Below the pieces are notes generated by a model that had not been told where the DNA came from, ran no database searches, and worked only from the letters and a program-made list of their open reading frames with translations. The translations under genes were made by a program, and so were the position numbers. DNA of 64,000 nucleotides from Methanosarcina mazei S-6 (GTDB lineage Archaea; Halobacteriota; Methanosarcinia; Methanosarcinales; Methanosarcinaceae): the NCBI RefSeq assembly GCF_000970205.1, contig NZ_CP009512.1:2170001-2234000 (forward strand), given 5' to 3'. This document shows, piece after piece, positions 38,157-48,069 of the stretch (positions are counted from its first letter, which is position 1; each line of letters opens with the position of its first letter).

Positions 38157-40175
38157 TTATGTTTTCAGGTCCAATTTAGGACGCTGGTTTTCACTTCCTG
38201 CCTCCATACTGTAAAAAGCTATGTAATTATTGTTTTCAGTGCGAGCTTTTATTAAAAAACCGGTGTTTACATATTTTCCGCCTATGTACTCATTTATGAG
38301 ATCGGTTACATCAAGCTTGTAATATTTGTTGTCAGGAAGAGTGCTGCTCTTAAGAGTTACCGTGGCATACGGAGTACTGCCCTGAAGGACTCCGTTTTTA
38401 TCGTACCAGTCTCCTCCGGGATTTTTCCAGGCAATTCCTCTGTCTCTCTTATTCCAGCTCACATAATCAGGGTTCCAGGCAGAGGCAGGCCTGTAAACCT
38501 CTATTACGGTATCTTCAGGTCTTGTTTTTCCTGCGGGATAATACCAGTAGAGGGAAAGAGTTGCATTATCAATTTCTGCTGAGGTTTCGTACTTGCTAAG
38601 GTCAAACCACATTGCATCCCTGTACCTGCCCGTACTCATCCCGCCGATATCAATAAAAGAAGTATTCTGAAAAACAGCTTCTGGGGAAGCTTCACGAAGG
38701 CGGTTATCATAGACCTTTCCTGCTGCCTGATCTCCTGCTGATCCGGATTTGGAAGCATATTTCGTGTTTCCGTAAGCCCCGATGTTAATCCTGCCCCCGT
38801 TGTCCTGAGGTTCGGCAGAATAGTCCGAGAGGCTGTATCCTGCATCTATACAGGGAGAATTTATACCGTCATTCACCCAGCTTTTCCCATTCCACCTTCC
38901 CGTATTTGATTTAAGATGGTAGTCATGGTTATTCCTGTCAGCATACCGGGGGTCTGCTTTTATATCGGAAGATGAAACTTGGACATTTTTGCAGTTTCCA
39001 GCTTCATTTCCGTAGAAGCAATTGTTCTGCAGGACAAAAGAATGTGTACCTGTTAATTCGTTAGACACCCCACATCCACTTCCTCCTGAAGAAGATCTGG
39101 AGTTTGTAATTATATTGTTTCTCAATGTAAGTACGTAACCTGAGCCTGAAGGCGCTGAAGAATACACATTTTTCTGTACGATTCCAGCTCCGTAGACTCC
39201 GTCAATCACGTTGTTCTCAATGAGAGCGTTGAATCCGTCGGAAATTATTCCACCTATTATGATGCTGCTGGACTTTGTCCCGGTATCATATATCTGGTTA
39301 TGGTGAATGTGGAGATCTGCCGATGAGTCAGGGTAAGATCCTGCTCCGAAAATCCACATCCCCACACGGGCAGTTTTGTATATCACGTTATTATAGATTT
39401 CAATATCGTCCATAACGGGAGAATTATACTTCTGGATTTCAATTCCCGCTCCTCCAGAACCGTCTGATGTGATTATGTTGTCATGCAGACGTGCTCTATT
39501 GGAATTGTAAAGCCTGAGCCCACTGTTTGTCCTGCAGGTTATCGTATTATTATAAGCCTCGATATCCGAACAGCTGCTGGCATAGAGCCCGTCGTGTCCG
39601 AGCCGGTATATAGTGCTGTCATGGAGCTTTATGCCCGAACAGCTGTCTGTTTTCAGGCCGTCGCCGTGATTGCTGGTCAAATTCATATTATATACATTTA
39701 TGTTCTGGCAGTTTTTCAGGTGGATAAGGTTGTGGTAACCCTTTCCACTCTCTACATTGGTGTTTCCTTCCCTGTTTCCGTCTATCGTAAAACCCCGGAT
39801 AGTAATATCATGGCTGCCTGAACTTCTCTCCTTCATCATCGGTTTTTTGACATCCCAGTTAGCATTACTTACAAGCTTTATCTTCGCGCCGGAGTCCCCT
39901 TCAAGAATTGTATTGTTGCCTATCAGAAGAGTCTCATTTATTACGTATGTGAAAGGACCTTTGAGATGGACAGTTGTATATGCTGAGTTCTCAGAAACGT
40001 ATTTGAGTGCCTGATTTATCTGTATATGGTCATCTTTTCCGTCACAATTATAATCGCCGCTGCCGTCTCCTGCCACATAGACAACAGGTGCAGAACCAGC
40101 GCTTGAAGCGCCTGAGAAACCTGACAGGACGAAGCAAATTACTAAAAAAATTATTACTGATTTACGGTTAAGCAG
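38157..40175 (-). CDS. Secreted beta-helix protein with disaggregatase-related C-terminus
   Basis: About 672 residues. Signal peptide (VIIFLVICFVLSGFSG), a start-of-helix module 'VVYVAGDGSGDYNCDGKDDHIQINQAL', then a right-handed parallel beta-helix (about residues 100-430; many 'NNxI', 'YNN', 'HDN' turns) and a C-terminal domain with 'NRLREASPEAVFQNTSFIDIGG', 'RYRDAMWFDLSKYE', typical of the disaggregatase-related repeat of Methanosarcina. Disaggregatase breaks the methanochondroitin matrix; this relative probably binds or cleaves matrix polysaccharide. No PGF-CTERM. The only usual start, GTG 40184, lies inside the AGGTGAT ribosome-binding site; CTG 40175 aligns better with the paralogue at 49944. 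Confidence 0.82.
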   Translation of the reverse strand: MLNRKSVIIFLVICFVLSGFSGASSAGSAPVVYVAGDGSGDYNCDGKDDHIQINQALKYVSENSAYTTVHLKGPFTYVINETLLIGNNTILEGDSGAKIKLVSNANWDVKKPMMKERSSGSHDITIRGFTIDGNREGNTNVESGKGYHNLIHLKNCQNINVYNMNLTSNHGDGLKTDSCSGIKLHDSTIYRLGHDGLYASSCSDIEAYNNTITCRTNSGLRLYNSNRARLHDNIITSDGSGGAGIEIQKYNSPVMDDIEIYNNVIYKTARVGMWIFGAGSYPDSSADLHIHHNQIYDTGTKSSSIIIGGIISDGFNALIENNVIDGVYGAGIVQKNVYSSAPSGSGYVLTLRNNIITNSRSSSGGSGCGVSNELTGTHSFVLQNNCFYGNEAGNCKNVQVSSSDIKADPRYADRNNHDYHLKSNTGRWNGKSWVNDGINSPCIDAGYSLSDYSAEPQDNGGRINIGAYGNTKYASKSGSAGDQAAGKVYDNRLREASPEAVFQNTSFIDIGGMSTGRYRDAMWFDLSKYETSAEIDNATLSLYWYYPAGKTRPEDTVIEVYRPASAWNPDYVSWNKRDRGIAWKNPGGDWYDKNGVLQGSTPYATVTLKSSTLPDNKYYKLDVTDLINEYIGGKYVNTGFLIKARTENNNYIAFYSMEAGSENQRPKLDLKT

Positions 40176-41331
40176 AATTATCACCTGAAATTAATATTAA
40201 GTAAATTTAAGATCTTAATAATCAAAAAATATAGATAGTAGTCAGAAAATCTCCATCCTGCAGACAGTGTCCACTGCCTGAATAATTGTTCTCCAGAAGA
40301 AACCTTAAAACGGATACAGACCCGAAAATACAATACTGGTTTTTGGTCTGGACAAATAATGCAGGATTTTTTAAAGGATTTAATTTTCCTGTCTGGACCG
40401 GATATCCCGGTTGCAAACAGTATCAATAACTTATATAGGTCCCCCTAAATTAATTATCCAAGTTATACTGTACTTTATACATTATATTATAAAAATATTT
40501 GCGGCACTTATTGATTTAAATTATAAAGATGTCTGAAAAAATCGGACTGATCTGGACCAATCATGTTACTGCTGGCTTTGCAACTACTAAAAATATTAAA
40601 GCCGGATTGATACGGATGAAAATCATTCAAATAACCAGTGATTCAGACTAAAGATCTTGAGATATAAACAGGAGTAGAATGATTTTATTGTTTACATCAG
40701 GCCAGAAGTATATAGATATTAAATATGATAGCTACCCTACACTATTTTTCTGCAGCTTAATTTTAAAAAAGTTACCTTTGACTTTCTATTGAGTTACAAT
40801 ATTTAAATGAAGAACCACAGATTTTTTAAGCCAACTAGTGTAATTATATATATAAATAAGATTATATAATATTGAATACAATTATTATAACCAGTCAACG
40901 TTTTGCTACTCATTTTGCTAAATTTTAGCAAAGTGATGGTCCATGGAGGATCACAAAATCGCTCTATAGAAGTAAACTGAGCGGATGAAAGCCAGGAATA
41001 ATAAAGTTTAACTATATGTTTTAAACATTTAGCTATGTGTTTTTTAAGTAGTTTCGTATTTTAAGATAAATATAAATAGGTTAAATTTGATACGAAGGTA
41101 AACTTTGCGGATATATGGTCTTTGTCCAAATATCGAGGCTGATACATATTGAGCTGAGAACAGAGTATACGGTTAAAAAATATATAAAGTTAAAAAATAG
41201 AACTGTTAAAATCAGGCAGTACAGCTAAATTTACAGCTTAATTAAGTGTTATCAGGTGGGGAGCATACTTAATTAAGTGTTTTAAATAGTGTTGACACAA
41301 AGTTCTGTCTGGTTCTCTAATTGGGGGGAAA
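40176..41331. promoter_or_regulatory. Divergent intergenic region of envelope genes
   Basis: About 1.15 kb between the beta-helix gene and the glycosyltransferase operon. TATA-like 'ttatataggtcc' at 40430-40441 and AT-rich blocks at 40840-40890 and 41040-41080. No ORF with a supported start. A long untranslated leader for the operon is possible. Confidence 0.45.
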
Positions 41332-43719
41332 TTGTTGAATAAGCAACTGAAAGTTTTGTTTATAGGAACCTATGTTCCAAAAGAATGTGGGATTGCTACA
41401 TTTACATTTGATCTTTTAAATTCAGTCGCCGGAGTGCATGAAGATATACGTTGTGAGGTCATTGCGCTTAATGACCCGTCTGAAACCTATGATTATCCGG
41501 AAGAAGTCGTTTTTCAAATAGAAAGAAACAAACTCGAAGACTATCACCGGGCTGCGGATTTTATAAACCAGTCCGATGCAGATATCGTGTGTCTTCAACA
41601 TGAATTCGGGCTTTTTTGGGGAAATGCAGGAGATCACATATTCACTCTTCTATCAGGGATAAACAAACCTGTGATTACTACACTGCATACCGTGATCCGT
41701 GAACCGCTGCCTGAATACCGCGCATCCACGGAAAAATTGATCCAGTACTCGGAAAAACTGGTTGTAATGAGCCAGACCGCAGTCGATATGCTGAAAGAGG
41801 TTTATAAAGTTCCGGACGAAAAAATAGAGGTTATTTTTCACGGCTTACCTGACTATCCATTTAATGACTGTGCCAAATATAAACGGATTCTAAACGTGAA
41901 AGGCTCCCCGCTTATCCTCACCTTTGGACTCCTGAGCCAGAACAAGGGCATAGAAAGTATGCTTGATGCTCTTCCCGAGGTCGTAAACAAATATCCTGGC
42001 CTCATTTACCTTATCCTCGGTGCTACCCATCCTGTGGTTAAAAAGCATAGCGGAGAAGCTTATAGAGAGTACCTGAAGAAACGTGTCTCCGAACTCGGGC
42101 TTGAGAAGAATGTGGTATTCCACGACAAATTCGTTGAGAAAGAAGAGCTCTGCAACTATATCCTGGCCAGCGATATTTACGCTTCTCCTTACCTTTCCAG
42201 AGAACAGATAGTAAGCGGAGCCCTTACCTATGCCATAGGCATGGGAAAGGCAATCGTATCCACCCCTTACTGGTATGCTCGGGAAATGCTTGCCGACGAC
42301 CGGGGAATACTCGTGGATTTTGGAGATAAGGATGGTTTTAAAAATTCCCTTTTATACCTGATTGAAAACCCGGACGAGTGTAACAAAATGCGCAAAAAGG
42401 CATACGATTTTGGCAGAAAAATGACCTGGAAAAACATAGGTAAAGAGTATAACACCGTTTTTGCCAAGGCTTTGAAGAATTACAACACCTATCCCAGAAT
42501 ACAGAACAGATTTAACTTCCTTCCAGACCATCCTCCAGAGGTTAAGCTTGATTACCTTAAACTGCTGACAGACGATGTGGGCATTATACAGCACAGCAAT
42601 CTGGGTGTACCTGCCAGGCATCACGGGTACAGTACGGATGATGTGGGCAGAGGGCTTGTTGCACTGACCCAGCTCATAGATAGTCAGGAAAAAGCCGAAG
42701 AGCTCTGGAAATTAATTACCACATACATGAGCTTCCTTGAGCACGCCCAGACAGAAACAGGGCACTTTCATAACTTTATGAATTATAAAAGGGAATTTCT
42801 GGATAAGGAGGGAAGTGAAGATACTCTGGGGCGTGCGGTTTACGGGCTTGGACACGTGGTAAGCTGCCCGTATATTTCAAAAAATATACGCACACTTGCA
42901 CACACACTCATCAGCAAGTCAAAGCCGCATATGGAGAAACTGAACTATCCCCGGGCAAAAGCCTACATCATGTGCGGGCTTTATGAGATGCTCAGAGCAG
43001 GAGTGGATGCAGACGAATTTGAATCTACTTTCGTTTCCCGCAGGGACGCTGTCAAATCCATAAATGCCCTTGTGGACAGGGACACCTTTGAATCCATATT
43101 TACCATCCATGCAGACTCCCTGGTTGAGCTTTACGAGAGCAATCATAAAGAGGGCTGGAACTGGTTTGAACCCACGATCACATACAGCAATGCGAAACTC
43201 AGTGAGTCCCTTATACTGGCATACAACTACACCAAAAATCGGACTTACAGAAAAGTCGGACTTGCTACCCTGGACTTCCTCACCGAGATACAGTGGAAAG
43301 GCGACTTTTTCGATATTGTTGGGAATCAGGGCTGGTATTCCTGCAATGGTGAAAAACCGATTTTTGACCAGCAGCCAATAGAAGCCGGCTACCTTACTCA
43401 GGCTTACATTTCAGCTTATGAGACTATCCGGGAAAGAAAATACCTGGAGCTTGCACGGTACTCCTTTGAGTTTTTCCTGGGCAGGAACCGCCTGAGAACG
43501 CCCATGTATGACTCTTCTACAGGTTCGGTTTGCGATGGGCTCAACTGCGACGGGATGAACTGCAACCAGGGTGCGGAATCCGTAATCTGTTATCTCGTGG
43601 CTTTAAACTCATTAAACAGGCATTCAGACAAAGCTTACGGCACACTATTCCAGCAGGCAGCAAGTGAAGAAGTTATGCCTAAAAGAAAGAGCCTGCTTTC
43701 AGTTAATCAGGCGGAGTGA
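41332..43719 (+). CDS. GT4 glycosyltransferase fused to an alpha/alpha-toroid domain
   Basis: 795 residues from TTG 41332 (GGGGGG just before; a second TTG is next to it). Residues 1-380: GT-B fold family 4 ('GTYVPKECGIATFTFDLLN', 'HTVIREPLPEY', 'LSQNKGIESMLDALPEVV', 'EQIVSGALTYAIGMGKAIVST'). Residues about 400-795: helical toroid of the six-hairpin type ('PARHHGYSTDDVGRGLVAL', 'GWNWFEPTITYSNAKLSESL', 'GNQGWYSC'), usual in glycan-processing enzymes. It may polymerise and trim or position a glycan in one chain. Ends overlap a GTG of the next gene, so the three genes form one operon. Confidence 0.87.
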   Translation: MLNKQLKVLFIGTYVPKECGIATFTFDLLNSVAGVHEDIRCEVIALNDPSETYDYPEEVVFQIERNKLEDYHRAADFINQSDADIVCLQHEFGLFWGNAGDHIFTLLSGINKPVITTLHTVIREPLPEYRASTEKLIQYSEKLVVMSQTAVDMLKEVYKVPDEKIEVIFHGLPDYPFNDCAKYKRILNVKGSPLILTFGLLSQNKGIESMLDALPEVVNKYPGLIYLILGATHPVVKKHSGEAYREYLKKRVSELGLEKNVVFHDKFVEKEELCNYILASDIYASPYLSREQIVSGALTYAIGMGKAIVSTPYWYAREMLADDRGILVDFGDKDGFKNSLLYLIENPDECNKMRKKAYDFGRKMTWKNIGKEYNTVFAKALKNYNTYPRIQNRFNFLPDHPPEVKLDYLKLLTDDVGIIQHSNLGVPARHHGYSTDDVGRGLVALTQLIDSQEKAEELWKLITTYMSFLEHAQTETGHFHNFMNYKREFLDKEGSEDTLGRAVYGLGHVVSCPYISKNIRTLAHTLISKSKPHMEKLNYPRAKAYIMCGLYEMLRAGVDADEFESTFVSRRDAVKSINALVDRDTFESIFTIHADSLVELYESNHKEGWNWFEPTITYSNAKLSESLILAYNYTKNRTYRKVGLATLDFLTEIQWKGDFFDIVGNQGWYSCNGEKPIFDQQPIEAGYLTQAYISAYETIRERKYLELARYSFEFFLGRNRLRTPMYDSSTGSVCDGLNCDGMNCNQGAESVICYLVALNSLNRHSDKAYGTLFQQAASEEVMPKRKSLLSVNQAE

Positions 43720-43724
43720 ATAAT

Positions 43725-44735
43725 ATGGCAATCTGGAAAGACCACGGAGAGCTGTTTGTAAGATATAAAAGAAATCCTATACTGACAGTTGAGGACTGGC
43801 CTTATCAGGCTAATTCTGTTTTTAACCCTGCAGCCGTAATAGTAGACGGTAAGACACTATTGCTGGTTCGGGTCGAAGACCACAGGGGATTTTCTCACTT
43901 TACTATTGCCAGGAGCGACAATGGGATAGACGGATGGGTGATTGATCCCGAGCCGACCTTTGCTCCTGACCCTGTAAACTACCCTGAAGAAATATACGGC
44001 ATTGAAGACCCGCGTATAACCTACATAGATGAAATAGGAAAATGGGCTGTGGCATATACGGCCTTTTCGGATTCCGGTCCATTAACAGCTCTCGCCTTTA
44101 CTGAAGATTTCAAGACTTTTGAAAGGATAGGACCTACCCTGCCTCCTGAGAATAAAGACGCTGCTATCTTTCCTGTAAAATTTAAAGATAGATGGGCAAT
44201 GCTGCACAGGCCTGTGTCCAATATTGCAGGGGCAAAAGCAAATATCTGGATCTCGTTTTCCCCTGATATGAAATACTGGGGAGAACACGAGGTTCTTCTT
44301 TACGCCCGGGACGGAGGGTGGTGGGACGCACGCAAAATAGGTTTATCACCTCAGCCAATCCGCGTATCTGACGGATGGCTAATTATGTATCACGGTGTAC
44401 GCCAGACAACATCCAAAGCAAGTTATCGGCTTGGAATGGCTCTCCTTGATCCTGATGACCCCAGGAAAGTGCTCCACAGGTCAGAGGGCTGGATTTTCGG
44501 TCCACGTGAACTATATGAACGCAGCGGAGATGTCAATGATGTTGTTTTCCCCTGCGGATGGGTTCTTTTTGATGATGAGATCCGCATTTATTACGGGAGT
44601 GCAGACACATCCGTATCCCTTGCAACCGCAAAAGTCAGTGATGTTCTGAAGTACATCCATGAATGTCCTGAGGAGCAGTGTCCGGATGAATACTGTAGAT
44701 TTTTTGAGGGCCACAAACAGGTTACTCCCAGATAA
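43725..44735 (+). CDS. GH130-type beta-mannoside phosphorylase/glycosidase
   Basis: 336 residues from ATG 43725 (GGAG eight bases before); a GTG at 43716 overlaps the previous stop. Five-bladed propeller family GH130: 'NPAAVIVDGKTLLLVRVED', 'GIEDPRITYIDEIGKWAVAYTAF', 'DAAIFPVKFKDRWAMLHRP', 'GWLIMYHGV' and 'EIRIYYGSADT'. Members phosphorolyse beta-mannosides, or run in the synthetic direction, and lack classic hydrolase residues. With the neighbouring glycosyltransferases it points to a mannose-containing polymer. No signal peptide: cytoplasmic. Confidence 0.88.
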   Translation: MAIWKDHGELFVRYKRNPILTVEDWPYQANSVFNPAAVIVDGKTLLLVRVEDHRGFSHFTIARSDNGIDGWVIDPEPTFAPDPVNYPEEIYGIEDPRITYIDEIGKWAVAYTAFSDSGPLTALAFTEDFKTFERIGPTLPPENKDAAIFPVKFKDRWAMLHRPVSNIAGAKANIWISFSPDMKYWGEHEVLLYARDGGWWDARKIGLSPQPIRVSDGWLIMYHGVRQTTSKASYRLGMALLDPDDPRKVLHRSEGWIFGPRELYERSGDVNDVVFPCGWVLFDDEIRIYYGSADTSVSLATAKVSDVLKYIHECPEEQCPDEYCRFFEGHKQVTPR

Positions 44736-44782
44736 AATTGTGGGAATAAGAAATATAACCAAACATAAAGAAGGGGATAGTT

Positions 44783-46135
44783 ATCAGAATTGCCATGTTA
44801 TCTCCGATTGCCTGGAGTACACCGCCTAAAAAGTACGGTCCTTGGGAGGCAATGGTGTCCCTATTGACCGAAGGACTGGTAAAACGGGGTATTGACGTTA
44901 CGCTTTTTGCAACAGCCGACTCTCACACTTCAGGCAAGCTTCATGCAGTGTGCCCAAGACCATACGAAGAAGATAAAAACATCCATGTGAAAGTGTACGA
45001 GTGCCTGCACATTTCTGAGGTTTTTGAGAGGGCAGATGAATTTGATATAATCCATAATCATTTTGATTACCTGCCTCTTACCTACAGCAGGCTTGTAGAC
45101 ACGCCTGTTGTAACAACCGTACACGGCATTTCTTCGAGAAGAATTCTTCCGGTCTATAAAAAATACAACAACAGCACCTTTTATGTCTCCATAAGTGACG
45201 CCTACAGGTGCGATGAGCTGGAATATATAGCAACAGTCCATCACGGAATAGATACCGGGAGTTTTCCTTTTAATGAGAGTCCCGAAGATTACCTTCTTTA
45301 TATATCCCGTATTCACAGGGATAAAGGCACGAAAGAAGCGATAGAAGTTGCAAAAAGGACAGGAATGAGACTGAAGATAGCCGGCTTTATTGCTGACCCT
45401 GAGTATTTCGAAAATGAAGTCGCACCCCATATAGACAGCGAGCAGATCATTTACGAGGGGCACGTATCTCATCAACATAAAAAGGACCTCCTCTCACATG
45501 CCCGGGCTCTCCTGCATATGATCAATTATGAAGAGGCTTTCGGGCTCGGTGTGGTTGAAGCCCTTACCTGCGGAACGCCTGTAATTGCAATAAACAAAGG
45601 TGCAATGCCTGAACTGATTATTGATGGAGAAACAGGGTTTCTCGTAAACGGAGTTGAGGAAGCTGTAGACGCTGTACAGAAGCTCGGTTCCATATCCCGA
45701 AAAAAGTGCAGGGAAAGCGTGGAAATACGGTTCTCTGTTGAGAGGATGGTTGAAGACTACATTAAAGTATATGAAACGATTCTGGAAAAATACAGACGCG
45801 AGGAGAAAAGGCCCTGGGGTTTTTATGAGATCCTTACCGAAAAACCGGGGTATAAAGTAAAGCGCATAACCGTCCTTCCTCAGGAAGAAATCTCTCTCCA
45901 GCGCCATGCCCACAGGCAGGAACACTGGTATATTGTCAGCGGAGAAGGTCTTGTAACTAAAAATACTGACCAGATAAGAGTTTTCTCAGGAGATTCTGTC
46001 GATCTTGGAGTAAAAGAAATACACCGCGTAAAAAACACAGGCGGTCAAAACCTTGTATTCATCGAGATTGCACAGGGGGATTACCTGGGAGAAGATGACA
46101 TAGAAAGGTTTGAGGACAAATACGGAAGAGCGTGA
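44783..46135 (+). CDS. GT4 glycosyltransferase fused to mannose-6-phosphate isomerase-type cupin
   Basis: 450 residues if started at ATC 44783; the first ATG is 44795. Residues 1-340 are a GT4 transferase ('PPKKYGPWEAMVSLLTEGLVKRGIDVTLFA', 'HNHFDYLPL', 'EAFGLGVVEALTCGTPVIA'). Residues 345-450 are a type II phosphomannose isomerase cupin ('RPWGFYEIL', 'LQRHAHRQEHWYIVSGEG', 'EIHRVKNTG', 'YLGEDDIERFEDKYGR') with His/His/Glu/His metal ligands. Such fusion could supply mannose-6-phosphate or recognise it. Family members start MRIAMLSP; here the frame reads I/M-R-I-A-M-L-S-P with AAGGGG six bases before ATC, so ATC may be the start. Last gene of the operon. Confidence 0.85.
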   Translation: MRIAMLSPIAWSTPPKKYGPWEAMVSLLTEGLVKRGIDVTLFATADSHTSGKLHAVCPRPYEEDKNIHVKVYECLHISEVFERADEFDIIHNHFDYLPLTYSRLVDTPVVTTVHGISSRRILPVYKKYNNSTFYVSISDAYRCDELEYIATVHHGIDTGSFPFNESPEDYLLYISRIHRDKGTKEAIEVAKRTGMRLKIAGFIADPEYFENEVAPHIDSEQIIYEGHVSHQHKKDLLSHARALLHMINYEEAFGLGVVEALTCGTPVIAINKGAMPELIIDGETGFLVNGVEEAVDAVQKLGSISRKKCRESVEIRFSVERMVEDYIKVYETILEKYRREEKRPWGFYEILTEKPGYKVKRITVLPQEEISLQRHAHRQEHWYIVSGEGLVTKNTDQIRVFSGDSVDLGVKEIHRVKNTGGQNLVFIEIAQGDYLGEDDIERFEDKYGRA

Positions 46136-46246
46136 TTTTATCCTGCGCAGGGAGACAGCTGGAAAGGTACCTGCCTTGGATCCGGGAGCAGATACAGTTA
46201 TTCCAGATCAATACCTGTTCTTTTTTGGCGGTAAAAATATCCTTCG

Positions 46247-46303
46247 AGTTCAGTGTTTAGTCTTTAGTTCAGTGTTTAGTCTTTAGTTCAGTGTTTAGTC
46301 TTT
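46247..46303. repeat. 19-bp tandem repeat, three copies
   Basis: agttcagtgtttagtcttt repeated three times without change, just after the operon and before a convergent gene. Function unknown; it may be part of the termination region. Confidence 0.8.
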
Positions 46304-46332
46304 ATTCCTTCATGTTTTGGATATTCAGGTTT

Positions 46333-46689
46333 TCAGGAAGGACATTCAGAACCTTCATATGCCCGTCTGACCTGAGCTGCAATATCCTCTCCCAGCCTTT
46401 CAGATACGTTTCCTACAAAAAGGACAAAATAATCAGGGGGGATACATCCCAGGCTTTCTTCTCCTGAGAGGATAAGCCTGATAAGGTATTCAAGGTCATA
46501 CCTTGAGAGCAATTTGATCCTTCTCAAAAAATCGTCTGCATCCTTTGAGAAGTGGTTTGCCACAGGTGGAAGGATAGAACGGTAATTAACACCTGACCCT
46601 GAACAGAGGTACCCTTCACACTCAGGTGCAAGCGTCTTCAATACTCCAATATCCGTTTCTGAAAGTATTCTTGCCATGTAATCGCTCAC
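46333..46689 (-). CDS. Conserved-looking hypothetical protein
   Basis: 118 residues from GTG 46689, or 114 from ATG 46677. Helical, with 'FLRRIKLLSRYDLEYLIRLILSGEESL' in the middle and three Cys. No known motif. Its base composition matches core genes, which favours it being real. Convergent with the glycan operon. Not recognised. Confidence 0.55.
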   Translation of the reverse strand: MSDYMARILSETDIGVLKTLAPECEGYLCSGSGVNYRSILPPVANHFSKDADDFLRRIKLLSRYDLEYLIRLILSGEESLGCIPPDYFVLFVGNVSERLGEDIAAQVRRAYEGSECPS

Positions 46690-46953
46690 AATATATGTAA
46701 GTGGTTAAGTCCGATTTAGAGTTATTTCTGAACAAAAGATGATTCATGCTTCTGCTATTTAATTCATGGGGCTGCAGAACTTAATATTTTCAGGAGTTTC
46801 TTAATTCTCATAACAGGATATACATGTATCCCTTCAGGATATGCATGTACCCTCTCTTGCAGGCTTCACAGAAAGAAAGAGAAAATGTTAAAGAAGAAAG
46901 CTCCCGAAACACAACTCCGGGAGAGTCGGGTCTCAGGTAGGACTCGGGCAGGA

Positions 46954-47709
46954 TTACAGCTCAAGTCTCATAAGGTCTTCTGCAAGGATAATCTCGCCAT
47001 CTCCATAACCTTTCAGGCGGTGCACTGCTTCTCTTTCATGTCCTCTCATCTCGGGATAGAAATGCGTCAGGCAGATGCTTCCGATCTCCATGTTGTATTC
47101 CTCAAGCATTTCGGCCAGCGTGACTGGAGTAGTATGATTTGTTACTTTTGTGCCCGCGGGAAAGGAGCACTCGTGAATAAGTAGGTCGGTTTCAACTGCG
47201 AGGTCCATTACATCCCTGCAGGGCTCGGTGTCGCCAGAGTAAACAAATTCTCCGTCTTCTGCTGTCACGCGGTATGCCAGAGTCGGGACACTGTGGGCAG
47301 CGGCTGCACAGGTTATTTCACAGTCAAACCCTTCAGGTGTGAATTCTTTTCCTGGAGAGAGTTCTATAACATCCACGTTTACCCCATCCAGAATATATTC
47401 ATAAGCTCCAAGCACTGTTGAAAACCAGTCTTCAGTCCCGTCAGGGCCATAAATCCTCATATCAGTCTTTCCTCTGAGCCAGTTCGCTTTCACGAGAGGG
47501 ATCAGGTCAGCTACGTGGTCAAGGTGAAGGTGTGAAAGAAGTACGGTATCAACGTTCGTATGTAAGATTCCGGCATCGGGAAAACGGCTCAAAACACCGC
47601 TCCCGCAGTCAATAAGCAGAGGTTTTTCCTCAAGCCTGACCATTACTCCTGACTGTACCCGACCCTTTTGAGGGATCGCAACTCCAGTGCCAAGAAATGT
47701 AATCTCCAT
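46954..47709 (-). CDS. Metallo-beta-lactamase-fold hydrolase, RNase Z-like
   Basis: 251 residues, full length. 'LLSHLHLDHVADL' is the HxHxDH zinc motif; 'FVYSGDTEPC' provides the bridging Asp, and 'CLTHFYPEM' the last His. 'EITFLGTGVAIPQKGRVQSGVMV' is the usual start of ElaC-like and phosphodiesterase-like members. It lacks the exosite arm of tRNA 3' endonucleases as far as I can see, so a small-molecule phosphodiesterase is equally possible. Cytoplasmic. It lies divergently from tRNA-Leu. Confidence 0.85.
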   Translation of the reverse strand: MEITFLGTGVAIPQKGRVQSGVMVRLEEKPLLIDCGSGVLSRFPDAGILHTNVDTVLLSHLHLDHVADLIPLVKANWLRGKTDMRIYGPDGTEDWFSTVLGAYEYILDGVNVDVIELSPGKEFTPEGFDCEITCAAAAHSVPTLAYRVTAEDGEFVYSGDTEPCRDVMDLAVETDLLIHECSFPAGTKVTNHTTPVTLAEMLEEYNMEIGSICLTHFYPEMRGHEREAVHRLKGYGDGEIILAEDLMRLEL

Positions 47710-47806
47710 AAGGTAGAGAATAAACTTTAAATAATTTAACTTTATTTAAAGCATGTCTGCGTAACAAAGTTTTTGCGGCTCAAAATTGACTGATTTTTCC
47801 CCAGGA

Positions 47807-47891
47807 GCGAGGGTTGCCCAGCCAGGCCAAAGGCGTCGGACTTAAGATCCGATATCGAAGGATTTCGTGGGTTCGAATCCCACCCCTCGCA
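47807..47891 (+). tRNA. tRNA-Leu (TAA)
   Basis: Class II tRNA of 85 nt. Acceptor arms gcgaggg and ccctcgc pair; anticodon stem tcgga/tccga holds loop cttaaga, anticodon TAA (codon TTA). Long variable arm (tatcgaaggatttcg) and T loop ttcgaat are present. Discriminator A. TATA-like 'aactttatttaaag' lies about 70 bases upstream. Confidence 0.95.
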
Positions 47892-48069
47892 TTTGTTTTT
47901 TGTTGTTATATCTATCTCAGGATCTATTTTTAGGACACAGGTAGCTCAAAAAAGTGTACACTCATGTAGAAATGGCGTACACTAGTTAATTTTTAAAAGT
48001 TAACTCCCCAAGAATAACCAAAAAAATAAGGTTATAGAAATTTTAGCAACTAGAAGTATAATATTAGTT

